Shown here piece after piece: positions 1 through 7,870 of a DNA stretch of 60,288 bases. This DNA comes from Bryobacteraceae bacterium (GTDB lineage Bacteria > Acidobacteriota > Terriglobia > Bryobacterales > Bryobacteraceae): assembly GCA_019748195.1 (NCBI GenBank), contig JAIEPW010000006.1, forward strand, positions 1-60,288. Reading direction: 5' to 3'. A program made the position numbers and the translations under genes. The notes beneath the pieces are model-generated. The model ran no database searches, was not told where the DNA came from, and worked only from the letters and a program-made list of their open reading frames with translations. Position 1 is the stretch's first letter; every line of letters begins with the position of its first letter.

Positions 1-71
1 GTGCCGAGCAGCGCTTCGCGAACCTTCGGCCAGAAGCCGTGGCGGCGTACTTTCGCTGTGATGGTGGTCAT
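1..71 (-). CDS. N-terminal fragment of a probable MATE-family efflux transporter (cut by window edge)
   Basis: Only the first 23 codons are visible, from an ATG at 71-69 running leftward off the window. The peptide is basic (K/R-rich) and ends in REALLGT. Acidobacterial MATE multidrug exporters often begin with such a basic cytoplasmic leader before the first membrane helix, so this is the best guess. No helix or MATE motif lies inside the window, so the family call is inference from a short leader and could be wrong. No strong ribosome binding site is seen. Confidence 0.35.
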   Translation of the reverse strand, partial: MTTITAKVRRHGFWPKVREALLG

Positions 72-338
72 GCCGTCTCGCCCAGGGACAGCAATCGGAT
101 GAGGGACCCGAGAACTCGCCTGCTGATTCGCAGTGTACCGTAAGCCGCCCTGGCCGCGCTAACGTGACAGCCCGCTATGCCGCTACAGGTGAAAAGACGT
201 CAAGAGCTCTTCGGATCTGAGTTGGGATGTCGCTCTGCCCGGCATCGATCAGCGGCTGCACGGAATCGAGGCCCAATCCCCGCCGACCCTCGCCTGCATT
301 GGCTCAAACTCGGCGTCTCCGCTGGATAGCTCATGCGG

Positions 339-926
339 CTATCTTCCTGAGGGATTCTTGCTGACCTCGGCCACCAGCCGGCTCGCCAGCGGACTCGTCT
401 GCCCCGCGTACTTATTGCCCGCCTTCTTGTAGTACGGCACCGAAGTCGGCGTGGTCAGTTGCTCGAACGTGAAAGAGCAGATTCTCATCCCCGGGTACAA
501 CGCCACCGGCATGATCCCCAGGTTCGATAGCTCCAGCGTCGCCTTGCCGCGCCAGCCCGGATCGAACAGCCCCGCCGTACCGTGCACAATGATCCCGATC
601 CGTCCCAGCGATGACCGCCCTTCCAGGCGGCCCAGGACGTCGTCATCCAGCTCCAGCGTCTCCATCGTGATCGCCAGCGCGAATTCCCGCGGCTGCAGGA
701 TGAACGGCTCGCCGTCCGGCACCACGATGGTGCGCATCAGGTCCTGGATCGCCGATTTCTCGCGCGGATCGATATACGCGTGCCGGGAGTGCTCGAAAAT
801 TGAGAACTCCGCGCCCAGCCGGAAATCCACGGAGCAACTGCCGAACTGTTCCGGCGGCAGATCCGGCGACACGCGGATCTTGCCCTGCTCCATGTAGCGG
901 CGGATGTCGATATCCGACAAAACCAT
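339..926 (-). CDS. dcd: dCTP deaminase
   Basis: A 195-residue protein of normal Dcd length. It deaminates dCTP to dUTP (some homologues also hydrolyse to dUMP), feeding dTMP synthesis in the cytoplasm. The family core is clear: GRSSLGR at residues 103-109, then HGTAGLFDPGWRGKATLELSN (115-135), with the likely catalytic Glu at 132 in LELSN, followed by PGMRI and the C-terminal KYAGQ motif that closes over the nucleotide. The HGTAG-FDPG-G pattern resembles both mono- and bifunctional enzymes, so dUTPase activity cannot be decided here. The gene is divergent from tRNA-Ala; the 60 bp between them carries two inverted repeats. A 6-bp inverted repeat (325-343) overlaps its stop codon. Confidence 0.93.
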   Translation of the reverse strand: MVLSDIDIRRYMEQGKIRVSPDLPPEQFGSCSVDFRLGAEFSIFEHSRHAYIDPREKSAIQDLMRTIVVPDGEPFILQPREFALAITMETLELDDDVLGRLEGRSSLGRIGIIVHGTAGLFDPGWRGKATLELSNLGIMPVALYPGMRICSFTFEQLTTPTSVPYYKKAGNKYAGQTSPLASRLVAEVSKNPSGR

Positions 927-928
927 AA

Positions 929-958
929 GCTGTTATCGTAACAGCGCCCAGCGGGCGC
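929..958. promoter_or_regulatory. two overlapping inverted repeats between dcd and tRNA-Ala
   Basis: Positions 929-935 and 939-945 form a perfect 7-bp inverted repeat (GCTGTTA/TAACAGC) around TCG. Positions 944-949 and 953-958 form a perfect 6-bp repeat (GCGCCC/GGGCGC) around AGC. The two share bases 944-945. They lie 3 bp upstream of the dcd start and just upstream of the tRNA -10 box, so they could be an operator or mRNA leader hairpins; which one is not shown by the sequence. Confidence 0.45.
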
Positions 959-962
959 ATGC

Positions 963-968
963 TATACT
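963..968 (+). promoter_or_regulatory. -10 box candidate for tRNA-Ala
   Basis: TATACT lies 18 bp before the mature 5' end of the tRNA, a good place for a -10 element with a short leader to be trimmed. No convincing -35 hexamer is seen 16-18 bp upstream, where the inverted repeats lie. Confidence 0.4.
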
Positions 969-986
969 TCTTGAGGACTCTGGCAC

Positions 987-1062
987 GGGCGGCTAGCTCA
1001 GCTGGGAGAGCACCACGTTCGCAACGTGGGGGTCGTGGGTTCGAATCCCATGCCGTCCACCA
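987..1062 (+). tRNA. tRNA-Ala (anticodon CGC)
   Basis: A 76-nt cloverleaf with encoded CCA end. The acceptor stem is GGGCGGC (987-993) with GCCGTCC (1052-1058) and contains a G3-U70 wobble pair, the alanine identity element. The anticodon stem CCACG/CGTGG (1013-1017, 1025-1029) encloses loop TTCGCAA with anticodon CGC at 1020-1022, reading GCG codons. The T arm has GTGGG/CCCAT around TTCGAAT. The D stem is GCTC/GAGC. Confidence 0.96.
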
Positions 1063-1070
1063 TCCCATCC

Positions 1071-1769
1071 ATGCCGGAATTCGATCCGCAAGCCGAATTA
1101 GACCCACAATCTCAGTTGGACAAAATGCGTCTCGACTGGGATCAGCGGGCGCGCGAAAACGCGCGCTACTACGTGGCTACCGGCAAAACCGACTGGAGCG
1201 ACGCGGAATTCTTTGCTTCCGGCGAACAAGCCGTTGCCGAAGACATACTTACGGACATGGGTAACGTTTGCCAGGGCAGGGATCCCCGGCACATGCGGGT
1301 AATCGAGATCGGCTGCGGCGCCGGACGTATCACCCGGGCGCTGGCCGGACTCTTCGGCGAGATCCATGCCGTGGATGTATCGGGTGAGATGGTCGCCCGC
1401 GCGCGACAGGCGTGTGCCGATCGTCCCAATGTTTTCATTTATCAAAACAACGGCACCGATCTGACCGTCATCCCCGACACCGCGCCCTTCGATTTCGCCT
1501 ACTCCACCATCGTCTTTCAGCACATTCCAAGCCGCCAAGTGATTGAAAACTATGTGCGAGAGGTGGGCCGGCGGTTGCGTCCCGGAGCCCTGTTCAAGTT
1601 CCAGGTGCAAGGCGACTTTCGCGTGCAGAGCTCCCCGGACGATACCTGGCTCGGCGTCTCCTTCACCGAGCAGCAGGCAATGGAGATGGCATGGCGGTGC
1701 GGCTTCGACCCGCGCTACCGCCATGGCGCGGGCGAACAGTACTTCTGGCTGTGGTTTTTTCGAAAGTAA
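1071..1769 (+). CDS. class I SAM-dependent methyltransferase
   Basis: About 232 residues. The SAM-binding motif I, VIEIGCGAGR, is near residues 77-86, followed by an acidic strand end (AVDVS) and a motif near YSTIVFQHI, as in small-molecule methyltransferases of the Methyltransf_11/25 type. The substrate is not evident. The N-terminal part (RENARYYVATGK) is typical of acidobacterial orphan members. The first ATG (1071) is only 8 nt after the tRNA CCA end, so the ribosome binding site would have to lie in the tRNA; ATG 1125, just before the conserved RLDWDQRA stretch, is an alternative start. It converges with the small gene at 1773. Confidence 0.82.
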   Translation: MPEFDPQAELDPQSQLDKMRLDWDQRARENARYYVATGKTDWSDAEFFASGEQAVAEDILTDMGNVCQGRDPRHMRVIEIGCGAGRITRALAGLFGEIHAVDVSGEMVARARQACADRPNVFIYQNNGTDLTVIPDTAPFDFAYSTIVFQHIPSRQVIENYVREVGRRLRPGALFKFQVQGDFRVQSSPDDTWLGVSFTEQQAMEMAWRCGFDPRYRHGAGEQYFWLWFFRK

Positions 1770-1772
1770 CCG

Positions 1773-1979
1773 TCAGCTACTCTTACGGGCGGCGCTTCGC
1801 CGCTTCGCCCAATAACGCTTCATTCTCTCCGATACTTTACGCCGCTCTTCCGGGCTCATGTTCTTGCGGCCCCGTCTTGCCTGAGGCGCTCCCGCCATTA
1901 CGGCTTCCAACGCCTCGATGGCTTTGTCCACGCGCTCCCGCTCCTGCAGCAGTTCACCGATAATGCGATTAAGATCCAT
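1773..1979 (-). CDS. small basic coiled-coil protein, hypothetical
   Basis: A 68-residue protein. Residues 1-28 form an amphipathic helix (LNRIIGELLQERERVDKAIE) likely to self-associate; the second half is strongly basic (RRGRKNMSPEERRKVSERMK), followed by a Lys/Arg tail. Small proteins with this helix plus a GRK-MSPEERRK-type tail recur in Acidobacteria and look nucleic-acid binding, with loose resemblance to H-NS-like or Alba-like architectures. The function is unknown. The start ATG at 1979 follows GGGGAG at suitable spacing. It ends 4 bp from the stop of the convergent methyltransferase gene. Confidence 0.6.
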   Translation of the reverse strand: MDLNRIIGELLQERERVDKAIEALEAVMAGAPQARRGRKNMSPEERRKVSERMKRYWAKRRSAARKSS

Positions 1980-2094
1980 ATGTTCAGGGGCCCAGCTCCC
2001 CAGTAGCCTCGGTTGGAACGTGGTACCGGGTCATTGCCCGGAACCTTATCGTTTGGGTAAAGCTCTATAGTAATACAAATTACACTGTGACGAC

Positions 2095-3294
2095 TCAGGG
2101 CACCAGAAAAGGCCAAACCCCGTGTAGCCGGTAGCCGTATCTGGTCATAAGAAGATAGACAAACCCCGCCGACATCGCCAGCACCACGCCTGTCACCAGC
2201 AGTACCGCCATCCACGGGAACCTCTTCTTGTCCCTCTGCAGATTCAGGAGATAGCCCGCGAACACCCCCACAAAGTACAGCAGGCACATCGGCACCGCGA
2301 ACATGGTCAAATTGAACACGTCCGGCGTTGGGGTAAGGATTGATGCTACGACGACAATCGCCAGCACCGCGTAACGCGAGTTACGAACTAAAAATGCGGG
2401 AGTCACGATTCGCAGCAGGACTAAAAAGAAGATAAGAACTGGAAGCTCGAAGACCAGTCCGATCCCTAGTGTGACGTTAATGAACAGGTCAAAGTATTCG
2501 CTGGCGGAGACATACGGCACCACGCCGATATCCTTGCCGATCCCTAAGAGAAACGTGAGGCCGAAGCGGAACGCCACGAAGTAAGCGAACGTACCCCCCA
2601 GAATGAACAAGCCGGCCGTACAGATCACGAACGGCGCGGCCCATTTGCGCTCCCGGCGGTACAAACCGGGGGCGATAAACGCCCATACCTGCCACAAGAT
2701 CCAGGGAGATGCCAGAAAGAGCGAAGACAGCAGCGGCAGCTTCACATAAATGGTGGAGAACCCCTCCATGGGTGAGAGGATCACCAGTTGCGGCGGCAGC
2801 CCCAGCGAAGTCAGCGCCGCCTGAGCCGGCTCGCTTACCGCCAGCCAGAGACGGTTGGCGAAGATCAGGCTGAACGCAAACGCGACCGCCAAACCCATTA
2901 AAGCCTTGATGATGCGGCTGCGCAGTTCCTCCAGATGCTCCAGGAAGCTCATCCGCAGCATCCCGTCGTCGTCTTCGTCGGGTTCCGGTTCCGGCTCCGG
3001 GGACGGCGGTGGGGTGATGCGGGCGGGAGGCGAGGGAGGCGGCGTGGCCGTGATCCCCGCGGCCTTCTGACCGCCGGTCGCGGCTTCCGCTGAGGCGTCC
3101 GCCGGCCTCGACCACGATTCGTAGTCCTTGCGCCAGTCTTCTATGGGGTCCGGATGGTTCGAGTAGTCGTAATCTTCGTCGTGGAAGTTGTAAGGATCGT
3201 CGATAACCCGGTCGGGCGGAGTTCCGTTTTTCGGCTGGACCGGTTCCGCACGCTCGGGCGTCTGGCCGGAGCCCTGGTTCTCGTTGGACGACAT
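2095..3294 (-). CDS. tatC: Sec-independent protein translocase TatC with a long acidic N-terminal extension
   Basis: TatC is the multi-spanning receptor of the twin-arginine translocase that exports folded proteins. The classical start of the family, FLEHLEELRSRI, lies at residues 117-128, followed by six hydrophobic helices and the conserved SPMEGF and FIAPGLYRRER segments. TatC is usually about 250 residues; here about 115 extra residues precede the core, rich in Pro and Asp/Glu (including EPEPEPDEDDD), predicted to be cytoplasmic and disordered. The gene lies 20 bp after a TatA/B-type gene and in the same direction, so they form one operon. The Tat-type DUF1501 protein at 7.9 kb is a likely client. 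Confidence 0.95.
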   Translation of the reverse strand: MSSNENQGSGQTPERAEPVQPKNGTPPDRVIDDPYNFHDEDYDYSNHPDPIEDWRKDYESWSRPADASAEAATGGQKAAGITATPPPSPPARITPPPSPEPEPEPDEDDDGMLRMSFLEHLEELRSRIIKALMGLAVAFAFSLIFANRLWLAVSEPAQAALTSLGLPPQLVILSPMEGFSTIYVKLPLLSSLFLASPWILWQVWAFIAPGLYRRERKWAAPFVICTAGLFILGGTFAYFVAFRFGLTFLLGIGKDIGVVPYVSASEYFDLFINVTLGIGLVFELPVLIFFLVLLRIVTPAFLVRNSRYAVLAIVVVASILTPTPDVFNLTMFAVPMCLLYFVGVFAGYLLNLQRDKKRFPWMAVLLVTGVVLAMSAGFVYLLMTRYGYRLHGVWPFLVP

Positions 3295-3314
3295 TCCACT
3301 CCCGGAGCCTGGAT

Positions 3315-3734
3315 TCAGGCTGCCGAACTGTTCTCCGGCTGAATCCCGTTTTTCGGCTCCAGTGAGGGCGCCGTGCGGGCCACGGTGCCTTCCGGCCGTG
3401 CCGGCGCGGTGATCGTTTCCGGAGCGCTGGATTCCACTTCGGCCGCGGGAGTAGACGCCGCGCCGGTGCCGTACGGATCGCTGTTATCCAGGTAGCCCGT
3501 GTAACTGGTCAGATCGTTTTGAAAGTCGCGCGCCGTTTCCCGCAAGGATCGATTCTCGTCGTCGATCTGTTGCATCTCGCGATCGAAGGTCGCCTTCAGA
3601 TCGTTGGTGGCGCGGCGGAACTCGGTCATCGCCTTGCCGATGTTGCGGCCCAGTTCGGGAAGCTTCTTGGGTCCGAACAGCAGCAGTGCGACCAGAAAGA
3701 TCACGACCATTTCGGGCCAACCGATGGGTCCCAT
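3315..3734 (-). CDS. TatA/TatB-family twin-arginine translocase subunit
   Basis: A 139-residue protein with a single N-terminal membrane helix (about residues 6-20), the hinge FGPKKLPELGR and then an amphipathic helix, the standard TatA/B layout. Glu at position 8 in the helix is the TatB-like choice (TatA normally has Gln), but the hinge fits TatA as well; many acidobacteria use one protein for both jobs. After residue 80 the tail is Pro/Ala/Thr/Glu-rich and disordered. It is first in an operon with tatC. AGGAGGC-like purines lie just before the ATG (on the minus strand, near 3745). Confidence 0.88.
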   Translation of the reverse strand: MGPIGWPEMVVIFLVALLLFGPKKLPELGRNIGKAMTEFRRATNDLKATFDREMQQIDDENRSLRETARDFQNDLTSYTGYLDNSDPYGTGAASTPAAEVESSAPETITAPARPEGTVARTAPSLEPKNGIQPENSSAA

Positions 3735-3812
3735 GAAACCAGCCTCCTTTCCGCCGGAGTAACGACTCGCTTCAATGATAGCCCAGCGCGAAACGAACGC
3801 GCCACGCGGATT

Positions 3813-5633
3813 CTACTGGATCCAGATGTCCGCCAGATCCGTGTAGCCCTCGTCCGTCAGGATCGCCAACGCCTGCAAGCCCGTGGGGCTGTTGGCCGGG
3901 ATCTGCACGTTGATCTGGTATAGGCCGGCCAGCGTGGGCGCCAGGCCTTTGTAGAGGATGTTGGGGGCGGGTGTCGCGCCGATCAGCACGGTGAGTGCCC
4001 GCGAAGTGACACTCAGCGGGTTGGAGGGCGCGGCCGCGCCGTCCGGCACCGGCGGCGCCGTCACTCCCAATCCCGTGAGGAAAATCTGGACGAAACTCCC
4101 GCGGCGCGCGCGGTTGTTGGTGGAAATCACCTGGAATCCCTGGTCCAGGATCGCGCCCTCGCCCAAGCCGTTCCGCGGAATGGTGAAGATCCCCGGCGCG
4201 GAGGCTCGTAACGGCACCTCCACGGGGTTCGAACGAACACCGTTATTCGTCAGCACGAACGTCGCCGACGGGCCGGTGGCGGAGAACGGAACCAGGGCGC
4301 TCACCTGCGTGGGCGATACCGCGTAAACCGGCGCCGTCGTCCCGTTTACCGTTAGCGAAACCCCCGCCAGAGTCGTAGGGAAGGGCAACGTTTGCGTCAC
4401 CTCCGTCCGCGAGGCGAGGCCGGCGCCGAACATCGTCACCAGCATTCCGGGGGCGACGGGCGCTCCCGCGGGCGCGAAACTGGCGCCATTAAAAATCCCT
4501 TGCGGGTTCAGGAATACGCCGGTTCCGGATTGCGCGGGCGCGCGGAAACCGGCCTGCAAAACGTAGGCGCCGGAGTTCCCATTGTCCGGAACTCCCGTCA
4601 CCAGAAAACCATTGCCTCCGGCGCCCAGAGCGAACTTGTTCCCCGCGACCTGGCCGGATCCGTCGCCCGCCACCGAATAGCCGGTCAGCAGACTGAAGTC
4701 GAACACGGAGGTGTCCTCTTTCCACCGGCGGTGCCAGGTGAGACCTCCCGCGCCGGTCGCATTCGCCGATCCCACGAAGGACCTGCCGCTCCCCTGGAAC
4801 TGCAGACCGCCGGTAAAGAACAATCCGGTGAAAACGCCGTTCGAGCCGTTGCCGGGCAGCGATTTGGTCGCGATTAGGATGCCGTGCAGGCCTGGCTCGA
4901 ACGAACCGCCCAGCAGCCAGTTGCCGTCCGCCGATAGGTAGATGGTCTTGGCGCCGCTCGCCAGTTGGTTGTCCCCGGTCTGACCGCTCGACAGGGGCAG
5001 CGTGAGCGTGCCGGACCCGTCCGCGCTGACCGAATAAGTAATTCCGGTCACCGTCTGGCTCAGGCGGCGGCCCCCGAGGTTGGCGGCCTGACCCTCCACC
5101 AGGGCGTTTCCGAAGTTCCCGGCGCCGTTCGCGCCGGCCTGGAAAAACGTGTTTCGGATCTGGGCCAGATTGCCGCCTGGGAATTCCAGCGTGGCAATCG
5201 AGTAATTACCCTGGAGAGCCGCGTTGTTCACCGCCTGCCCGGGCGCGGGAATCGCGATCATCAAATCCTGAATGCCGGGCGCTTCCGTTCCGGCGATGAC
5301 CGCGCCGCTCGCCAGCCGCCCCGTCAAAGGGCCCCCGCCGGTAAAACTGCTGGCCGAGAGAAAGCCTCCGGGTTGCACCGCGTAGGTCCCCGTGACATTC
5401 AGCGCCGCCGGCGCCGCCGTACCGGTCATCTGCTGGCCCTGAACCGTGTAGCCGCCCGCTCCGTTGAACGTGATAACGCCCCCCGCGCTCCGCGCCGCGG
5501 TCACCGTCGCGCCGGTCACCGTAAGCGAGACGTAACGGAAGTAGTACCTGCCGTTCAAATTGGCGTTGCCCGAGACCTGGGCGCATAGGCAAGAAGCGAA
5601 TAAGGCGAAGAAAACAAGAAGTCTGACAGTCAT
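3813..5633 (-). CDS. secreted protein with C-terminal TIGR03437 (Soli_cterm) domain
   Basis: About 606 residues. The start was placed at ATG 5633 because it opens a clean signal peptide (MTVRLLVFFALFASCLCAQ); an upstream ATG at 5717 would bury it. The middle is a glycine-rich beta-type region with repeated GNY/GNF-like segments. The last about 230 residues match the acidobacterial Soli_cterm pattern: NGASF-PG-VTMFG-GL, then VNG--APVYAVSPTQV-ALVPF, ending in GLYQINVQIP. Such domains terminate many surface or secreted proteins of the Solibacter lineage; the function is unknown. No good ribosome binding site is visible. Confidence 0.85.
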   Translation of the reverse strand: MTVRLLVFFALFASCLCAQVSGNANLNGRYYFRYVSLTVTGATVTAARSAGGVITFNGAGGYTVQGQQMTGTAAPAALNVTGTYAVQPGGFLSASSFTGGGPLTGRLASGAVIAGTEAPGIQDLMIAIPAPGQAVNNAALQGNYSIATLEFPGGNLAQIRNTFFQAGANGAGNFGNALVEGQAANLGGRRLSQTVTGITYSVSADGSGTLTLPLSSGQTGDNQLASGAKTIYLSADGNWLLGGSFEPGLHGILIATKSLPGNGSNGVFTGLFFTGGLQFQGSGRSFVGSANATGAGGLTWHRRWKEDTSVFDFSLLTGYSVAGDGSGQVAGNKFALGAGGNGFLVTGVPDNGNSGAYVLQAGFRAPAQSGTGVFLNPQGIFNGASFAPAGAPVAPGMLVTMFGAGLASRTEVTQTLPFPTTLAGVSLTVNGTTAPVYAVSPTQVSALVPFSATGPSATFVLTNNGVRSNPVEVPLRASAPGIFTIPRNGLGEGAILDQGFQVISTNNRARRGSFVQIFLTGLGVTAPPVPDGAAAPSNPLSVTSRALTVLIGATPAPNILYKGLAPTLAGLYQINVQIPANSPTGLQALAILTDEGYTDLADIWIQ

Positions 5634-5892
5634 GGGAGGCACCGGACCAGCTAGCAGGTTACAGGACTTGAATCCTGCACCACATAAAGTATGCTGGATT
5701 GTGCGGGGTACTGTCATCCTGGAAAAGGAAGATTGCGTCCTGACGATTGTATCGCGCGGTTGGGGCGACGGCTTAAGTGAACCCCCTTGGTACCCTCCGG
5801 ATTTTGAGGGTGCGGCCTAGGGGAGAAACTTTGTAGGTGGATGGGGGTTTTCTCAGGCATACTGGACGAGAACCTGGTTGAGAGGGATCGGC

Positions 5893-7857
5893 ATGACAAA
5901 GAGCGTTACCGTATTGTCGTTGTGCGCGGCGGGGTCGATAGCCGCGCTGGGCGGATGGCTGTTGCTGCAGGCGCAGGAGCCGCGGGAGCAGCAGCTCCCT
6001 GAAAATCACGCGGATTGCGTGATCTTCTCGTCGAAGCGGGATAAGTACGCCGGATGGGCGGAATCGCGGGAGCGCTTCGACCGATCCCGGCTGACCATGG
6101 AGGTCAGCGCGCGGCTGAAACAGGCGGGCGACTTCAACGCTTCCATGCCCTCGCCTCCGGCCGACAGCCGCACCGGCCGCGCGCAGAATGACGTTTGGAA
6201 CAAGAGCGGACTGATTGATGGCCCGTTGTTCTCGGCCATGCGCGACAGCGGCGTGCGGCCCGCGGAGAAGACCAACGACTTTGAATACATCCGCCGCGTT
6301 ACCCTGGACCTCACCGGGCGCATCCCCACACCCGATCGCGTTGCCCTCTTCGTCACTTCCACCGATCCCGACAAGCGCGCCAAACTCGTCGATGAACTGC
6401 TCGCCTCGCCCGAATGGGTGGACAAGTGGGGCCTGTTCTTCGGCGATCACCTGAAGAACACGCAGATCGTGGTCAGCCAGGGCACGCAGATCCGTCCGGA
6501 AGGGCGCAACGCGATGTACCAGTGGATCCGCAACTCCCTGTCGGAAAACAAGCCATACGACCAGTTGGCGCGGGAACTGATCTCCGCGACCGGCGAAAAC
6601 TCGTGGGATGACGGGCGCCTCAACTGGATGATCGGCGGCCGCGTTACCGGCGGGCCGGTGCATGACATCTGGGACGGCCAGGCTAAGCGCGCGGCCGAGA
6701 TGTTTCTGGGCCTCGGCCACATGGACTGCCTGCTGTGCCACTCCGGCCGCGGCCACCTGGACACGCTGACCTTGTGGGGCGGCCAGACGTCCCGCATGAC
6801 CGCCTGGGGATTCGCCGCTTTCCTGGCCAAGAGCACCATCGCGATCGTTCGCGTGCCGGGCTCCACTGATCCCAACAATTACTACTGGGCGGTGCGCGAG
6901 AATCCGGCGGCCCGCGGATACCAGTTGAACACCACCACCGGCAACCGTCCCGCCCGCCAGCCGATCGGGACCGTGAACACCGTGGCGCCCCTGTATCCCT
7001 TCTCCAACCGCGGCGCGGCTCCGGGCGAGAACGCGCGCGAGGCGCTGGCCCGCGAAATCACCCGCGACTTCCAGTTCGCGCGAGCCTCGGTGAACTACAT
7101 CTGGAACGAGTTTTTCTACCGCGGCCTGGTAATGCCGCTGGATCAGTTCGATCCCATGCGGCTGGACCCCGACAATCCGCCCACCGAGCCCGGCTGGACG
7201 CTGCAACCCTCCAACGCGCGGCTGCTGAAAGACCTGGCCCAACGCTTCGTCGACGACGGCTACGATCTCAAGAAGCTGATGCGCCTGATTGTGACCTCCG
7301 AGGCTTATCAACTCAGCTCCCGTTACGGTTCCGACTGGAAACCGGAGTGGGAGCCGCTGTTTGCCCGTAAGCTGGTTCGCCGCTTGCTGGGCGAGGAGCT
7401 CGCCGATTCGCTCGTGCTCGCCAGCGGGATTCCACAGGTTTACACCCAGCAGGGAGTGACCGTGAACCGCGCCGTGGCCCTGCCCGAACCGGGGCGTCCG
7501 CCCGCCAACGGGAACTTCCTGTTGAGCTTCATGCCCGGCAATCGGGACGATGAAGACCGCCGCCCGGATTCCACGATTCAGCAGGCGCTGAACCTGATGA
7601 ACGACGGCTTCGTGATCAACCGCACGCGGGAAACCGCCACCGGCGTCCCGCAGACGCTGCTGGCGCGCGCCCTGCAGGGCAATGATGAGCAGGCGGTGAA
7701 TACGCTGTACATGGCCGTGTTGTCCCGCAACCCCACCGACGCGGAAAGGGCCGTGGCCACCGCGCAGTTGCGCGGCGGCGCCGGCACCCGCGCCACGCGA
7801 GGCCGCAGCCTGCTGTGGAGCCTCTATAACAAAGTCGATTTCATCTTCAATTACTAG
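5893..7857 (+). CDS. DUF1549/DUF1553 domain secreted protein with a CxxCH motif
   Basis: About 654 residues. ATG 5893 is preceded by AGAGGG six bases upstream, and opens a signal peptide or membrane anchor (VTVLSLCAAGSIAALGGWLL). The DUF1549 part (about residues 100-330) has the usual DFEYIRRVTLDLTGRIPTP and LLASPEW-DKW segments; the DUF1553 part has FVDDGYDLKKLMRLIVTSEAYQ near residue 450. CLLCH at about residues 279-283 is a possible c-type heme site. These proteins are always found next to DUF1501 proteins, as here, 13 bp downstream. The pair is thought to act in the periplasm or at the surface; the substrate is unknown. Confidence 0.9.
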   Translation: MTKSVTVLSLCAAGSIAALGGWLLLQAQEPREQQLPENHADCVIFSSKRDKYAGWAESRERFDRSRLTMEVSARLKQAGDFNASMPSPPADSRTGRAQNDVWNKSGLIDGPLFSAMRDSGVRPAEKTNDFEYIRRVTLDLTGRIPTPDRVALFVTSTDPDKRAKLVDELLASPEWVDKWGLFFGDHLKNTQIVVSQGTQIRPEGRNAMYQWIRNSLSENKPYDQLARELISATGENSWDDGRLNWMIGGRVTGGPVHDIWDGQAKRAAEMFLGLGHMDCLLCHSGRGHLDTLTLWGGQTSRMTAWGFAAFLAKSTIAIVRVPGSTDPNNYYWAVRENPAARGYQLNTTTGNRPARQPIGTVNTVAPLYPFSNRGAAPGENAREALAREITRDFQFARASVNYIWNEFFYRGLVMPLDQFDPMRLDPDNPPTEPGWTLQPSNARLLKDLAQRFVDDGYDLKKLMRLIVTSEAYQLSSRYGSDWKPEWEPLFARKLVRRLLGEELADSLVLASGIPQVYTQQGVTVNRAVALPEPGRPPANGNFLLSFMPGNRDDEDRRPDSTIQQALNLMNDGFVINRTRETATGVPQTLLARALQGNDEQAVNTLYMAVLSRNPTDAERAVATAQLRGGAGTRATRGRSLLWSLYNKVDFIFNY

Positions 7858-7870
7858 GGAGCCGGCCAAC

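Noticed and set aside
2022-2045. Imperfect hairpin after tatC as terminator
   Set aside because: Eight-bp stem with a mismatch but no run of T on either side; left uncalled.
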